64,000 nucleotides of DNA from Aggregatimonas sangjinii (lineage in GTDB: Bacteria > Bacteroidota > Bacteroidia > Flavobacteriales > Flavobacteriaceae): NCBI RefSeq assembly GCF_005943945.1, contig NZ_CP040710.1, forward strand, positions 124,001-188,000, written 5' to 3'. The notes beneath the pieces were generated by a model that was given only the letters and a program-made list of their open reading frames with translations, was not told the DNA's origin and did not search any database. Shown one piece after another: positions 1-8,428 of this stretch. The translations under genes were made by a program, and so were the position numbers. Position 1 is the first letter of the stretch; the number at the start of each line of letters is the position of its first letter.

Positions 1-2
1 CG

Positions 3-101
3 GATTTGTATGAAATCGTACAAGAAGTCTATAAAGCATCCCCTCGAAAGAAGGCTCAAAAAGATGATACGAAAATACTTGCGGGCAGCAATTTTGAGTG
101 A
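3..101 (+). CDS. 3' end of an unidentified gene entering from upstream
   Basis: An open frame with no start in the window runs from base 3 to a TGA at 99-101 and encodes 32 residues, beginning DLYEIVQEVYKASPRKK and ending ILAGSNFE. The charged, amphipathic composition looks like a genuine C-terminus. The longer overlapping frame that starts at base 10 looks worse and runs into the antisense of the next gene. The ending faintly recalls M19 membrane dipeptidases, but this is too short for a call. The gene converges with the minus-strand lipoprotein gene. Confidence 0.45.
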   Translation, partial: DLYEIVQEVYKASPRKKAQKDDTKILAGSNFE

Positions 102-142
102 TTTGGATATTGAATTCTATTCGCGAAGACGGGACTTTGAGC

Positions 143-685
143 CTAGTCACAAAGGGCCTGTGTTATTTTGTTCCTCCATTGAATCCAATATTCCTGCAAG
201 CCCTCGGGGGTTGTTTTTAAGGCACTAATATGTAACGAATCGTCTGGCATTAGCGCTGGACCTAGTTGCGCTTTTCTTGCTGATAAGGCCGGGGCATGAT
301 TCCACCCTCCCACATGATCAAAAGAGGTAAAGGCATCGCATTTTTTAGTCACTGAAACGAAAGGAATAAACAGTTGATATACCACCTGCCCTGATCCCAT
401 GCCTTTGGTAGACATCCGTATTTTGGAAAAATCAACTTGGCTGTAGGCACCCTTAATGAATAAGTCTTTCAATTGGTCTCCTACTTTGGCCGACATGGCA
501 TTCGAAAACTGGTGCGCAACGTCGGAACCATTTACAAATTCAGGTCCTTCGTAGATGCCCTCACAGGCGCTGTCCGAACAAACAATTTCATTCCCAGTTG
601 TCTTTTTATCAGAAATTTTTTTAGTTGTGTCTTTACAATTGAGAAAACAAAACACAAGAATTGATACAATCAATATACTTCGCAT
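143..685 (-). CDS. hypothetical lipoprotein
   Basis: 180 residues. The N-terminus MRSILIVSILVFCFLNC is a lipoprotein signal peptide with a lipobox ending at Cys17, so the mature protein should be tethered to a membrane facing the periplasm or surface. A short Lys/Thr linker follows and then a mixed globular domain of about 145 residues, with Cys residues near 36 and 41 and a Cys just before the C-terminal Asp that could form disulfides. I recognise no family. It is transcribed alone, converging with the incoming gene at the left edge and in the same direction as argH, 74 bp downstream of the argH stop. Function unknown. Confidence 0.7.
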   Translation of the reverse strand: MRSILIVSILVFCFLNCKDTTKKISDKKTTGNEIVCSDSACEGIYEGPEFVNGSDVAHQFSNAMSAKVGDQLKDLFIKGAYSQVDFSKIRMSTKGMGSGQVVYQLFIPFVSVTKKCDAFTSFDHVGGWNHAPALSARKAQLGPALMPDDSLHISALKTTPEGLQEYWIQWRNKITQALCD

Positions 686-759
686 CGTATGGTATTTTCA
701 ACGTATTCGGGAAATAAGCAGAAGAGGTTAGAGATTATAGCCACCGAGCAAGGATGATT

Positions 760-2040
760 CTAAGTGATTTTATGCATCTTTTTCCGAATCCCATCCAAAC
801 ACAGATCGCCCAAACTGCCCTCATGGGTATGGGTAATATCACGTTTGGGGATAAAGGTGCCTTTTTGAATTTCCATCCCCATTTTTTTATAGGCATCTCG
901 AAACGGTATTCCTTGCTGCACCAATTCGTTCAAAGTATCGACGCTGAAGAGGTAGTCGTATTTCGGGTCATCTAAAATAGTGTCATTCACGCTAATTTTC
1001 TCGAGACTGAACGTTAGGATTTCCAAACAGGCTTTCATGTCCTGGATGGCGGGAACAATAATTTCTTTGACCAATTGCAGATCACGGTGGTAGCCGCTCG
1101 GTAGGTTGTTGATGACCAAGGTCAATTGATTGGGTACGGCTTGAAGCTTGTTGCATTTTCCGCGGACCAGCTCGAAAACATCGGGATTCTTTTTGTGGGG
1201 CATGATACTACTGCCTGTGGTCAATTCATCGGGGAAGGAAATAAAATTGAAGTTTTGGCTCATGTACAAACAGATGTCCATCGCCAGTTTCGAGAGCGTT
1301 GCGGCGATGTTCGCCATGCCGAAAGCTGTTGCTTTTTCAACCTTGCCCCGTCCCATTTGTGCGGCTACGACGTTATACTTCATGGTCTCAAAATCCATTT
1401 CCTCGGTGGTGTACGTCCGGTCGATCGGAAAAGAGCTGCCATAGCCCGCGGCGCTTCCTAATGGGTTTTGATCAGCGATTTTAAAGGCCGCATCGATAAA
1501 GTAGAGGTCGTCTATCAAACTCTCGGCATAGGCAGAGAACCATAACCCAAAGGAGGAGGGCATCGCTATCTGTAAATGGGTATAGCCGGGCAGCAACACT
1601 TCTTTATGGGTTTCGGCAAGGCGCAAAAGCAAATCGAACAAGACCTTGGTCTGGCTTTTGATTTCCGTAAGTTCATCCTTCAGATACAAATGCATGGCGA
1701 CCAGAATCTGGTCGTTTCGGGAACGCGCGGTATGGATTTTCTTGCCGGTATCCCCCAATTTCTCGGTCAATACATACTCGATTTTAGAGTGCATATCCTC
1801 GAAGGCGTCTTCGATGACAAATTTGCCCTTTTCGACTGTGTCAGCGATATGGTCAAGCTCTCTGACCAAATCGTCCGTTTCTTCCCCTGTCAGCAGCCCA
1901 ATTTTACCCAACATTTTCGCATGTGCCTTCGACGCGATTACATCATATTTTGCCAAATGCAAATCGAGCTCGCGGTCATCGCCCACGGTAAAATGGTCTA
2001 TCTTTTTATCTGTACTAAATCCTTTATCCCAGAGTCGCAT
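760..2040 (-). CDS. argH: argininosuccinate lyase
   Basis: 426 residues. It cleaves argininosuccinate to arginine and fumarate, the last step of arginine synthesis, in the cytoplasm. The fumarase/aspartase-superfamily signature GSSIMPHKKNPD is visible near residue 270, with the catalytic Ser in the GSS loop, and the conserved GYTHLQIAMPSSFG block near residue 150 carries the active-site His. The N-terminus (MRLWDKGF) and the length, slightly short of the usual 450-460, fit the Bacteroidetes form. It is the last gene of the arg/pro cluster, 143 bp after the argE-like gene. That gap contains a short direct repeat (TTCGCTATTCGCTATTCGG) and no gene. Confidence 0.95.
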   Translation of the reverse strand: MRLWDKGFSTDKKIDHFTVGDDRELDLHLAKYDVIASKAHAKMLGKIGLLTGEETDDLVRELDHIADTVEKGKFVIEDAFEDMHSKIEYVLTEKLGDTGKKIHTARSRNDQILVAMHLYLKDELTEIKSQTKVLFDLLLRLAETHKEVLLPGYTHLQIAMPSSFGLWFSAYAESLIDDLYFIDAAFKIADQNPLGSAAGYGSSFPIDRTYTTEEMDFETMKYNVVAAQMGRGKVEKATAFGMANIAATLSKLAMDICLYMSQNFNFISFPDELTTGSSIMPHKKNPDVFELVRGKCNKLQAVPNQLTLVINNLPSGYHRDLQLVKEIIVPAIQDMKACLEILTFSLEKISVNDTILDDPKYDYLFSVDTLNELVQQGIPFRDAYKKMGMEIQKGTFIPKRDITHTHEGSLGDLCLDGIRKKMHKIT

Positions 2041-2183
2041 GAAAATTGCTTTATTGTCTTCCCCACGAATGCGAGGAAGGGTTTAGATTATTTCTTTTTA
2101 TTCGCTATTCGCTATTCGGTGTGCCTTGGCTGGGGTGCTCTTAACAGCGCCCTATGCATCGAAAGGGATCTTCTCATTCAACT

Positions 2184-3251
2184 TTAAGCAAAAAGGAAGC
2201 CGTTAAGTATCTTAATATACAAATCGATTCCTTCTTCGATTTCACGAACGTAAATATACTCATCTGCCGAATGGGAACGGGTGCTATCACCTGGCCCGAG
2301 TTTGAGTGATTGACAATTTAGAGCCGCTTGGTCCGAAAGGGTAGGAGAGCCGTAGGTTTTTCGTCCCAAAGCAATTCCCGATTGCACCAAGGGGTGATTC
2401 TTATCGATTTTGGAGGAGTTGAGTTTTAGTCCGCGCTCCTGTAGCTTGCAAGGGGCTTCCGCTTTTAACAAATCGGCGATTTCCTTATTGGTATAGGCAT
2501 CGTTCACACGTACATCAACAACCAAATCTACCTGAGAGGGAACCACATTGTGCTGGCTTCCCGCATTGATTTGCGTAACCGTCATTTTTACATCACCCAA
2601 GGCCTCTGAACTCTTTTTGAATTTGTAATTTTTGAACCATTCCAACACTTCGATGGTATTGTAAATGGCATTATTGTCATTCGGATGTGCCGCATGGCTA
2701 GGGGTTCCTTTGACCACCGCATCGAATACCACCAGGCCTTTTTCCGCGATGGCCAAATCCATTAAAGTTGGTTCGCCGACGATGGCCACATCGATTTTGG
2801 GCAAACTGGGAAGCAATCCCCTCAAACTATGTTCTCCTGCATTCTCTTCTTCCATAGAGGCGACCATTAGCATATTATGGTTGAGGTTTTCGGTCGCATA
2901 AAAATGGGCGAATGTGGCCAATAGCGAAACCAGACAACCTCCGGCATCATTGCTACCCAAACCATACAGTTTCCCATCTTCGATATGCGGATGAAACGGG
3001 TCTTTGGTATAGGCCTTGTTCGGTTTTACCGTGTCATGATGGGAGTTTAACAATAATGTGGGTTTGCCCTCGTCCCAGAATTTATTCTTGGCAAACACAT
3101 TATTATGGATGCGTTCAAAGGGAATGTCAAGTGCTTTCAACCAATTTTGAATAGCATCTGCGGTTTGATCCTCTTCTGAGGAAAAGGATTGTATTGAAAT
3201 AAGCTGCTTCAATAAATCCAGCGCTTTTATCGTAAGTTGTTCCTGTGTCAT
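2184..3251 (-). CDS. argE: M20-family N-acyl-ornithine/citrulline deacylase (ArgE-like)
   Basis: 355 residues. A zinc metallopeptidase-fold deacylase that should remove the acyl group from N-acylcitrulline (or N-acylornithine) in the arginine pathway. Metal ligands of the M20 family are visible: HHDT in LLLNSHHDTVKP near residue 70, the Asp in GLGSNDAGG near 100, the Glu pair in MEEENAGEHS near 130, GEP near 160, and a late His in SHSADEY. It begins 1 bp after argB stops, so the two are certainly co-transcribed. Because the cluster encodes an N-succinylornithine-transcarbamylase-like enzyme, the natural substrate is probably N-succinylcitrulline. That is inferred from context, not visible in this protein. 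Confidence 0.88.
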   Translation of the reverse strand: MTQEQLTIKALDLLKQLISIQSFSSEEDQTADAIQNWLKALDIPFERIHNNVFAKNKFWDEGKPTLLLNSHHDTVKPNKAYTKDPFHPHIEDGKLYGLGSNDAGGCLVSLLATFAHFYATENLNHNMLMVASMEEENAGEHSLRGLLPSLPKIDVAIVGEPTLMDLAIAEKGLVVFDAVVKGTPSHAAHPNDNNAIYNTIEVLEWFKNYKFKKSSEALGDVKMTVTQINAGSQHNVVPSQVDLVVDVRVNDAYTNKEIADLLKAEAPCKLQERGLKLNSSKIDKNHPLVQSGIALGRKTYGSPTLSDQAALNCQSLKLGPGDSTRSHSADEYIYVREIEEGIDLYIKILNGFLFA

Positions 3252-3252
3252 G

Positions 3253-4029
3253 CTATAGGGTAATCGTGGTAAAAAGTTCGTTTTCCGAGGCGAGCATCGA
3301 AGGATGACCGATACATACTTTGCCGACGTTTTTGTTTAAGACGCGAAAGCAATTTTCCAACTTGGGGAGCATGCCATCCGCGATTACGCCGTCTGCCAAT
3401 AGCTGTCGGTAAGTTGCACTATTCAGGTGTTCCACCAGGGAATTATCGTCCTCGACATTTTTTAGAACCCCTTTCTTTTCAAAGCAATAATATAAAATGG
3501 TTTCGAATACGTTGCTTAAACCGATCGCCAGTTCGGCGGCAATGGTGTCTGCGTTCGTATTCAATAGTTGTCCATTTCCGTCGTGTGTCATGGCACAAAA
3601 TACCGGTGTAAGTCCTGTTTCTAAAAATTTGGTGACGAGTGTACTGTTTATGCCATCTACATCACCGGCAAAACCGTAGTCAATAGATTCGACCGGGCGT
3701 TTATGCGCCTGAATGGTATCTCCATCCGCACCGCTAAGACCTAGTGCATTGCACCTACGGGCTTGTAATTGCGCAACGATGTTCTTATTGGTCAGGCCAG
3801 CGTACACCATGGTAATTACCTGTAAAGTTTCGGCATCGGTAATTCTTCGCCCTCCCACCATCTTCGACTCTATACCAAGTTTGGAAGCCAATTGCGTAGC
3901 CATTTTTCCACCGCCGTGGACTAAGATTTTGAGTCCGTCCAGACTTGCGAAAAGGTCTAGGAATTTCCCTAGCGCTACTTCATCTTCGATGACATTACCA
4001 CCGATTTTTACAATTGACACTTTATCCAT
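3253..4029 (-). CDS. argB: N-acylglutamate kinase
   Basis: 258 residues from the ATG at 4029 (MDKVSIVKIGG). A longer frame opens at 4059, but the 4029 start puts the phosphate-binding KIGGNVI at the N-terminus as in the family, and it overlaps the stop of the upstream small membrane gene. It phosphorylates N-acetyl- or, in Bacteroidetes, probably N-succinylglutamate. Amino-acid-kinase motifs: LVHGGGK near 40, GRRITDAETL near 60, LGLSGADGDT near 100, NTNADTIAAELA near 155, and the lysine of GMLPKLEN near 220. It lacks the N-terminal helix linked to arginine inhibition in hexameric NAGKs, so strong feedback control here is doubtful (inference). Confidence 0.92.
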   Translation of the reverse strand: MDKVSIVKIGGNVIEDEVALGKFLDLFASLDGLKILVHGGGKMATQLASKLGIESKMVGGRRITDAETLQVITMVYAGLTNKNIVAQLQARRCNALGLSGADGDTIQAHKRPVESIDYGFAGDVDGINSTLVTKFLETGLTPVFCAMTHDGNGQLLNTNADTIAAELAIGLSNVFETILYYCFEKKGVLKNVEDDNSLVEHLNSATYRQLLADGVIADGMLPKLENCFRVLNKNVGKVCIGHPSMLASENELFTTITL

Positions 4030-4201
4030 CACTTTTTCCGGAGTTTTTAATTGATACAATCATCGCTAAAATCAAAAGGATATTAGAAAACGGACCAAAC
4101 AAGTCTTTATAGGTGAATTGTTCAAAGTCTATCAGCCAGATGTTTGCGATAAGCAGTATTGCTGAAATCAAAATTAATAGATATTGAAATTTGTACTTCA
4201 T
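4022..4201 (-). CDS. 59-residue two-helix membrane protein inside the arg operon
   Basis: A short frame between argF' and argB. Its ATG at 4201 overlaps the argF' stop by one base (TAATG). Its TAA at 4024-4022 lies inside the argB start region, so it overlaps argB by 8 bp. It encodes MKYKFQYLLILISAILL then a linker with DFEQFTYKD, a second hydrophobic segment (NILLILAMIVSI) and a polar tail NSGKSDG. Two transmembrane helices are predicted. Overlapping junctions at both ends make translational coupling likely and argue strongly that it is a real gene. I recognise no family. Possible roles are a membrane anchor, a small regulator, or an unrelated passenger. Confidence 0.7.
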   Translation of the reverse strand: MKYKFQYLLILISAILLIANIWLIDFEQFTYKDLFGPFSNILLILAMIVSIKNSGKSDG

Positions 4202-5148
4202 TACTTCTGATTTGACCCCTCCAATATTTTTTTCAATACCACTTGGACCGCATAGGTTCTGTTATTCGCTTGTTCGATGACCAGCGACTGTCCTCCATCT
4301 AAAACCGCATCTGCAACGACCACATTTCTTCGTACGGGCAGGCAATGCATGAATTTGGCTTTCCCCAACTTTTTGGAAGTCATCATCCAATCGGGATCTT
4401 GGTGCAATACCTTGCCATAATCGGTGTAGCTGCTCCAATTTTTTACATATACGAAATCCGCATTTTCAAGGGCTCGTTCCTGGTCGTACTCTAAGGGAAT
4501 ACCCTTGGTCAATTCCGGATTCAGTTCATAACCTATCGGGTGGGTGATTACAAACTCCGCGTCCTGCAAGCGCATCATCGCTACAAAAGAATTGGCGACC
4601 GCATGCGGCAAGGCCTTCGGATGTGGAGCCCAGGATAAAACAATTTTGGGTCTTGGCTTGCTGTTTTGCTCGGCAAGGGTTATTGCATCGGCAAGGGCCT
4701 GTAGTGGATGCCCAACGGAACTCTCCATATTCACTACCGGGACAGAGGCATACTTTTTAAAGCCGTTCAAGACCATTTCGGCTTCGTCCGTCAGCTTGTC
4801 TTTCAGTCCGGCGAAAGCCCTAATAGCGACGATATCGCAGTATTGGGAAACCACTTGAGCGGCCTCTTTAATGTGTTCAGATTTACCTTGGTCCATGACC
4901 TTTCCATCTTCGAATTCCAACTGCCAACCCTCGCTTCCAAAGTTCATGACCATAACGTCCATACCCAAGTTCATTGCTGCCTTCTGGGTACTCAGACGCG
5001 TGCGTAGGCTGTTATTGAAGAACAATAGGCAAAGGATTTTTCCCGAGCCTAAATTTTTATAGGCTGTTGGCTTTTCCTTTAATTGTCGTGCTTCGGACAC
5101 CCAATCGGGGAGGGAATCAATGTCTTTTAAGGATAAGTAGTGCTTCAT
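4201..5148 (-). CDS. argF': N-succinylornithine/N-acetylornithine carbamoyltransferase
   Basis: 315 residues. It transfers a carbamoyl group to an N-acylated ornithine rather than free ornithine. The carbamoyl-phosphate loop is FFNNSLRTRLSTQKAA (residues 43-58). WAPHPKALPHAVANSF near 170 and HCLPVRRN near 270 match the Bacteroides/Xanthomonas acylornithine enzymes, not classical OTCase. Residue 90, which separates the succinyl (Pro) and acetyl (Glu) enzymes, is Ser here (DQGKSEH). The start overlaps the proB stop (ATGA at 5145-5148), and the stop overlaps the start of the small membrane gene. Cluster context and overall resemblance to the Bacteroides enzyme favour succinylornithine as substrate. 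Confidence 0.93.
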   Translation of the reverse strand: MKHYLSLKDIDSLPDWVSEARQLKEKPTAYKNLGSGKILCLLFFNNSLRTRLSTQKAAMNLGMDVMVMNFGSEGWQLEFEDGKVMDQGKSEHIKEAAQVVSQYCDIVAIRAFAGLKDKLTDEAEMVLNGFKKYASVPVVNMESSVGHPLQALADAITLAEQNSKPRPKIVLSWAPHPKALPHAVANSFVAMMRLQDAEFVITHPIGYELNPELTKGIPLEYDQERALENADFVYVKNWSSYTDYGKVLHQDPDWMMTSKKLGKAKFMHCLPVRRNVVVADAVLDGGQSLVIEQANNRTYAVQVVLKKILEGSNQK

Positions 5149-5909
5149 GCCTTGATTTTGGTATGGTTCGAGATATTATTTAGCGCGTCGGTGATAAAAT
5201 TGTCTTTCAGGCCGTTTACGATCCATGTTTCGATGGAGGCATGCTGCGCTATGGTTGCAGCCTCTATTTTTGATTGCATTCCTCCGGTACCGTGGGAAGA
5301 TTTTTTCGAGCTGATCTCCTTTTTTATATCCGCAATATCGGAAACCTCAAGAATGGTGCTCCGCATACCGTTTGCTATGGATGTTTTGGTGTAAATACCA
5401 TCGGTATTGGTCGCTATCAACAGCAGGTCTACTTGCAATAGTGCTGCGGTCAGAGCGGCCAATTTGTCATTGTCACCGAATTGAATTTCATCCGTGGAAA
5501 CGGTATCATTTTCATTAATAATCGGAATAAAATTGTTGGCCACAAGCACATTGATGGTACTTTTAATGTTTTCTTGGGACTCTATCTTCTCAAAATCGGA
5601 ATAAGACAATAAACACTGGGCAGTAAACAAGCCGAGCTCCCTGAAATTCTCTTGAAAAATTCGCATCAAATGTGGTTGGCCGATGGCTGCAAGTGCCTGT
5701 TTTACATTAATCTCCTCGCCATTATGCTCCAATTTCACGAATTGTTTGGCCGCCGCAATGGCCCCTGAACTTACGATGATAAATTCATGATCGTCTTTCA
5801 GTTTGGCGATTTGGCGTCCGATGTCCTCGATTTTCCCCCTGGAAATCTGATCGGTTTCCTTGGTCAAGGTATTGGTGCCGATTTTTAATAAGATACGTTT
5901 TTTATTCAT
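5145..5909 (-). CDS. proB: glutamate 5-kinase without PUA domain
   Basis: 254 residues. The first step of proline synthesis, phosphorylating the gamma-carboxylate of glutamate. Amino-acid-kinase fold: LLKIGTNTL at 7-15, IIVSSGAIAAAK near 44-55, NENDTVSTDEIQFGDNDKLA near 135-154 (glutamate and Mg binding), and GTGGMQSKIEAA near 207. The enzyme stops after the kinase domain. The E. coli type is about 367 residues with a C-terminal PUA domain, which is missing here, as in other short ProB proteins. It overlaps argF' by 4 bp, so proline and arginine synthesis are linked in expression. A 90-bp gap separates it from proA. Confidence 0.94.
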   Translation of the reverse strand: MNKKRILLKIGTNTLTKETDQISRGKIEDIGRQIAKLKDDHEFIIVSSGAIAAAKQFVKLEHNGEEINVKQALAAIGQPHLMRIFQENFRELGLFTAQCLLSYSDFEKIESQENIKSTINVLVANNFIPIINENDTVSTDEIQFGDNDKLAALTAALLQVDLLLIATNTDGIYTKTSIANGMRSTILEVSDIADIKKEISSKKSSHGTGGMQSKIEAATIAQHASIETWIVNGLKDNFITDALNNISNHTKIKA

Positions 5910-5999
5910 TTTCGACTTCGCTTTAGGTCTCGACTGCTATTGACCTACCAGTTTTTTATTCATTTCTAGCACCTGCGTCTTGGCGGGCGGGCTCCTTAT

Positions 6000-7199
6000 C
6001 TAATTTCGTAGCTGTCCATTTCCTTTCACATACCATTTATTGGTCACCAGATGCTGTAGGCCAATGGGGCCTCTTTGATGTAATTTATCGGTGCTAATGG
6101 CCAACTCCCCACCCAATCCGAACTGACCGCCATCGGTAAAGCGGGTAGAGGCATTGTGATACACCGCAGCCGAATCCACAGCTTCCATAAAGGCATCGGC
6201 TTTTTCGGTATTGGCGGTGATGATCGATGCGGAATGCCCGCCTCCGTAGGTATTGATTTTGGCAATGGCATCCTCTAAATCCGATGCTTGTCCGATGACG
6301 ATTTTATGGTCAAGAAATTCTTCGTGCCAAATATTTTCATCTGCAATAGGATGTGTTCCCTCTAGGCTCGCGAAGGCTTTATCGGTCAAAATCATCACCT
6401 CGCTCTTTTGTAATTCCAAAATGAGGTGTTGTAAAAAATGATGCTTTCGGGCCAAGTCGGAAGCCACTAGAACCTTATCCAACGCATTGCAGGCCGATAT
6501 TTTAGTAGTCTTTGCATTTATGATGATATCCACCGCCATTTGCAGATCGGCTTCCGAATCAACAAATACAAAATTATTTCCGCGGCCACTTACGATTACC
6601 GGGCATGTTGCATGTTTTTTAACAAAGGCGATCAGTCGCTCACCCCCACGCGGCACAATCAAATCCAGTTTTTGTGAAGGTCGTTCCAAAAAGGCTTGGG
6701 TCTCGTTTCTATCGAACTTTAGGTAGTTGACCCAATCGGTGGCGCAACCATTTTCCTGAAGGGCCTTGTGCCACAAATCGACCAAAACCAGGTTGCTGTT
6801 CAGCGATTCTTTTCCACCCTTTAATAGAATTTTATTCCCTGACTTAAAAGCAATTCCCGCCGCTTCGATGGTGACGTCGGGCCTTGATTCATAAATGATG
6901 AGAATGGTGCCGAACGGGGCGGTTTTATTACTAATATGCATCCCGTTTTCGTGGGTGGTTGCAAATCGTTCGATACCTAGCGGGTCAGGTTCCGAGGCTA
7001 GTTGCTCCAATGATATAATCATACCATCAATTTTGCCTTGGTCGACTTTTAGTCGGTCCAGCATAGCAATATCCTCTCCTGTATAGCTTTCCAGATCGAT
7101 CTGATTGGCATTCAATAGGGTCTCTCTACTTGTGGCGATGCTTTTGGCCATCGTGTTTAAAACCGAATTGCGCTGCGTTATATTCAGTTGCTTGCTCAC
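6000..7199 (-). CDS. proA: gamma-glutamyl phosphate reductase
   Basis: 399 residues. An NADPH-dependent reductase making glutamate semialdehyde from gamma-glutamyl phosphate for proline. The aldehyde-dehydrogenase-fold catalytic Cys is in ISACNALDKVLVA near residue 240. The nucleotide-binding block IIYESRPDVTIEAAG lies near 104-118, GRGNNFVFVD near 210, and a C-terminal RFTDGGQFGLGGELAIST near 350. The start overlaps the stop of argD by 4 bp (ATGA at 7196-7199). The product is shared chemically with the argD substrate pool, which fits the joint arrangement of arginine and proline genes. Confidence 0.95.
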   Translation of the reverse strand: MSKQLNITQRNSVLNTMAKSIATSRETLLNANQIDLESYTGEDIAMLDRLKVDQGKIDGMIISLEQLASEPDPLGIERFATTHENGMHISNKTAPFGTILIIYESRPDVTIEAAGIAFKSGNKILLKGGKESLNSNLVLVDLWHKALQENGCATDWVNYLKFDRNETQAFLERPSQKLDLIVPRGGERLIAFVKKHATCPVIVSGRGNNFVFVDSEADLQMAVDIIINAKTTKISACNALDKVLVASDLARKHHFLQHLILELQKSEVMILTDKAFASLEGTHPIADENIWHEEFLDHKIVIGQASDLEDAIAKINTYGGGHSASIITANTEKADAFMEAVDSAAVYHNASTRFTDGGQFGLGGELAISTDKLHQRGPIGLQHLVTNKWYVKGNGQLRN

Positions 7200-8341
7200 T
7201 GTAATTCAGCTTTTAGGGCGTTGAAAAATATATCGATGTGTTCTTTAGTAATGTTTAATGCGGGTAGGATTCTAAGTACGTGTTTATCTTTTGCGCCCCC
7301 TGTAAATAGGTGACGATCATAAATCAATTTTTTGCGCAACTCGGCCACTTCAAAATCAAATTCCAACCCGAGCATCAATCCACGGCCCTTCACCCTTTTT
7401 ACCTGCGGTATTTCGGCGGCTTTTTCACTAAAATAGATTCCCAAGGCTGTGGCATTTTCCATGAGATTTTCTTTTTCCAAAACCTCCAAAACCGCCAGGG
7501 TCGCCACACAGGCCAGGTGATTACCGCCAAAAGTTGTACCCAAGAGGCCGTAGGACGCTTTAATGCTTTCATGGATTAAGATTCCACCTACAGGAAAGCC
7601 GTTGCCCATACCTTTGGCGATACTTATGATATCGGGCCTTACACTACGCGCTGGCGAGATGTCATGATGTTGAAATCCGAAAAATTTACCACTTCGTCCA
7701 AAACCCGATTGTACCTCGTCGGCGATAAGTACAACAGCGTTCTGCCGGCATAATTTCGCAATTTCTTGATAGAAAGCTGTAGTTGGCTCGTCCAATCCTC
7801 CTACACCTTGAATGGCCTCAATAATTACTCCGCATACATCACCCTTGCTTATTTCCTGTTCGAAAGCGACGCTATCGTTCAAAGGTAAAATCGTCACCTT
7901 TTGTTGTTTGTTCAGTGGAGCGTTTATTTTTTCGTTGTCGGTGGCCGCAACTGCTGCGGAAGTTCTCCCGTGAAACCCATTTTTAAAGGCGATTACCCTG
8001 GTTTTTCCAGTATGGAAAGAGGCCATCTTCAAGGCATTTTCATTGGCCTCGGCACCGGAATTGCAGAGGAAAAGATTGTAATCGCCGCAATCGGAAAGTT
8101 GCCCGAGTTTGTTCGCCAGTTCCAGCTGCAAAGGGTTTTGAACTGCATTACTGTAAAATCCGATTTTATCCAATTGGTCTTTCAATCGCTTTACGTAATG
8201 CGGATGCGAATGCCCGATGGATATAACCGCGTGACCTCCGTAAAAATCGAGGTACTCCTGTCCTTTGTCATCGGTAACCACAATGCCCTCTGCCGAAACC
8301 GGAGTTACATCGTATAGTGGGTAAACGTCGAATAAGTTCAT
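7196..8341 (-). CDS. argD: N-acylornithine aminotransferase
   Basis: 381 residues. A class III PLP aminotransferase converting N-acylglutamate semialdehyde to N-acylornithine. The cofactor Lys is in ISIAKGMGNGFPVGG near 235-250, ADEVQSGFGRSGKFFGF near 195 contributes the PLP-ring Asp, and GFHGRTSAAVAAT near 120 is the usual phosphate-binding region. Length and motifs match ArgD/AstC. Since ArgF' is of the acylornithine type, the substrate is probably the succinyl form. It is followed with a 4-bp overlap by proA and preceded by proC across 87 bp. Confidence 0.94.
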   Translation of the reverse strand: MNLFDVYPLYDVTPVSAEGIVVTDDKGQEYLDFYGGHAVISIGHSHPHYVKRLKDQLDKIGFYSNAVQNPLQLELANKLGQLSDCGDYNLFLCNSGAEANENALKMASFHTGKTRVIAFKNGFHGRTSAAVAATDNEKINAPLNKQQKVTILPLNDSVAFEQEISKGDVCGVIIEAIQGVGGLDEPTTAFYQEIAKLCRQNAVVLIADEVQSGFGRSGKFFGFQHHDISPARSVRPDIISIAKGMGNGFPVGGILIHESIKASYGLLGTTFGGNHLACVATLAVLEVLEKENLMENATALGIYFSEKAAEIPQVKRVKGRGLMLGLEFDFEVAELRKKLIYDRHLFTGGAKDKHVLRILPALNITKEHIDIFFNALKAELQ

Positions 8342-8428
8342 GTTTCTTTTGCTTTGCGCCAGTCGCTACGCGAGATACGCTATTATCTTATTTCTGCGCT
8401 TCGCATAAAGCGACGTGCGCACGGACTT

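Noticed and set aside
10-228. 72-codon plus-strand frame at the left edge
   Set aside because: It crosses from the incoming gene tail into the antisense of the lipoprotein gene; the frame ending at 101 has the better composition.
3253-4059. Longer argB start at 4059
   Set aside because: It would add ten residues not seen in the family and would overlap far into the small membrane gene; the 4029 start fits the kinase N-terminus.
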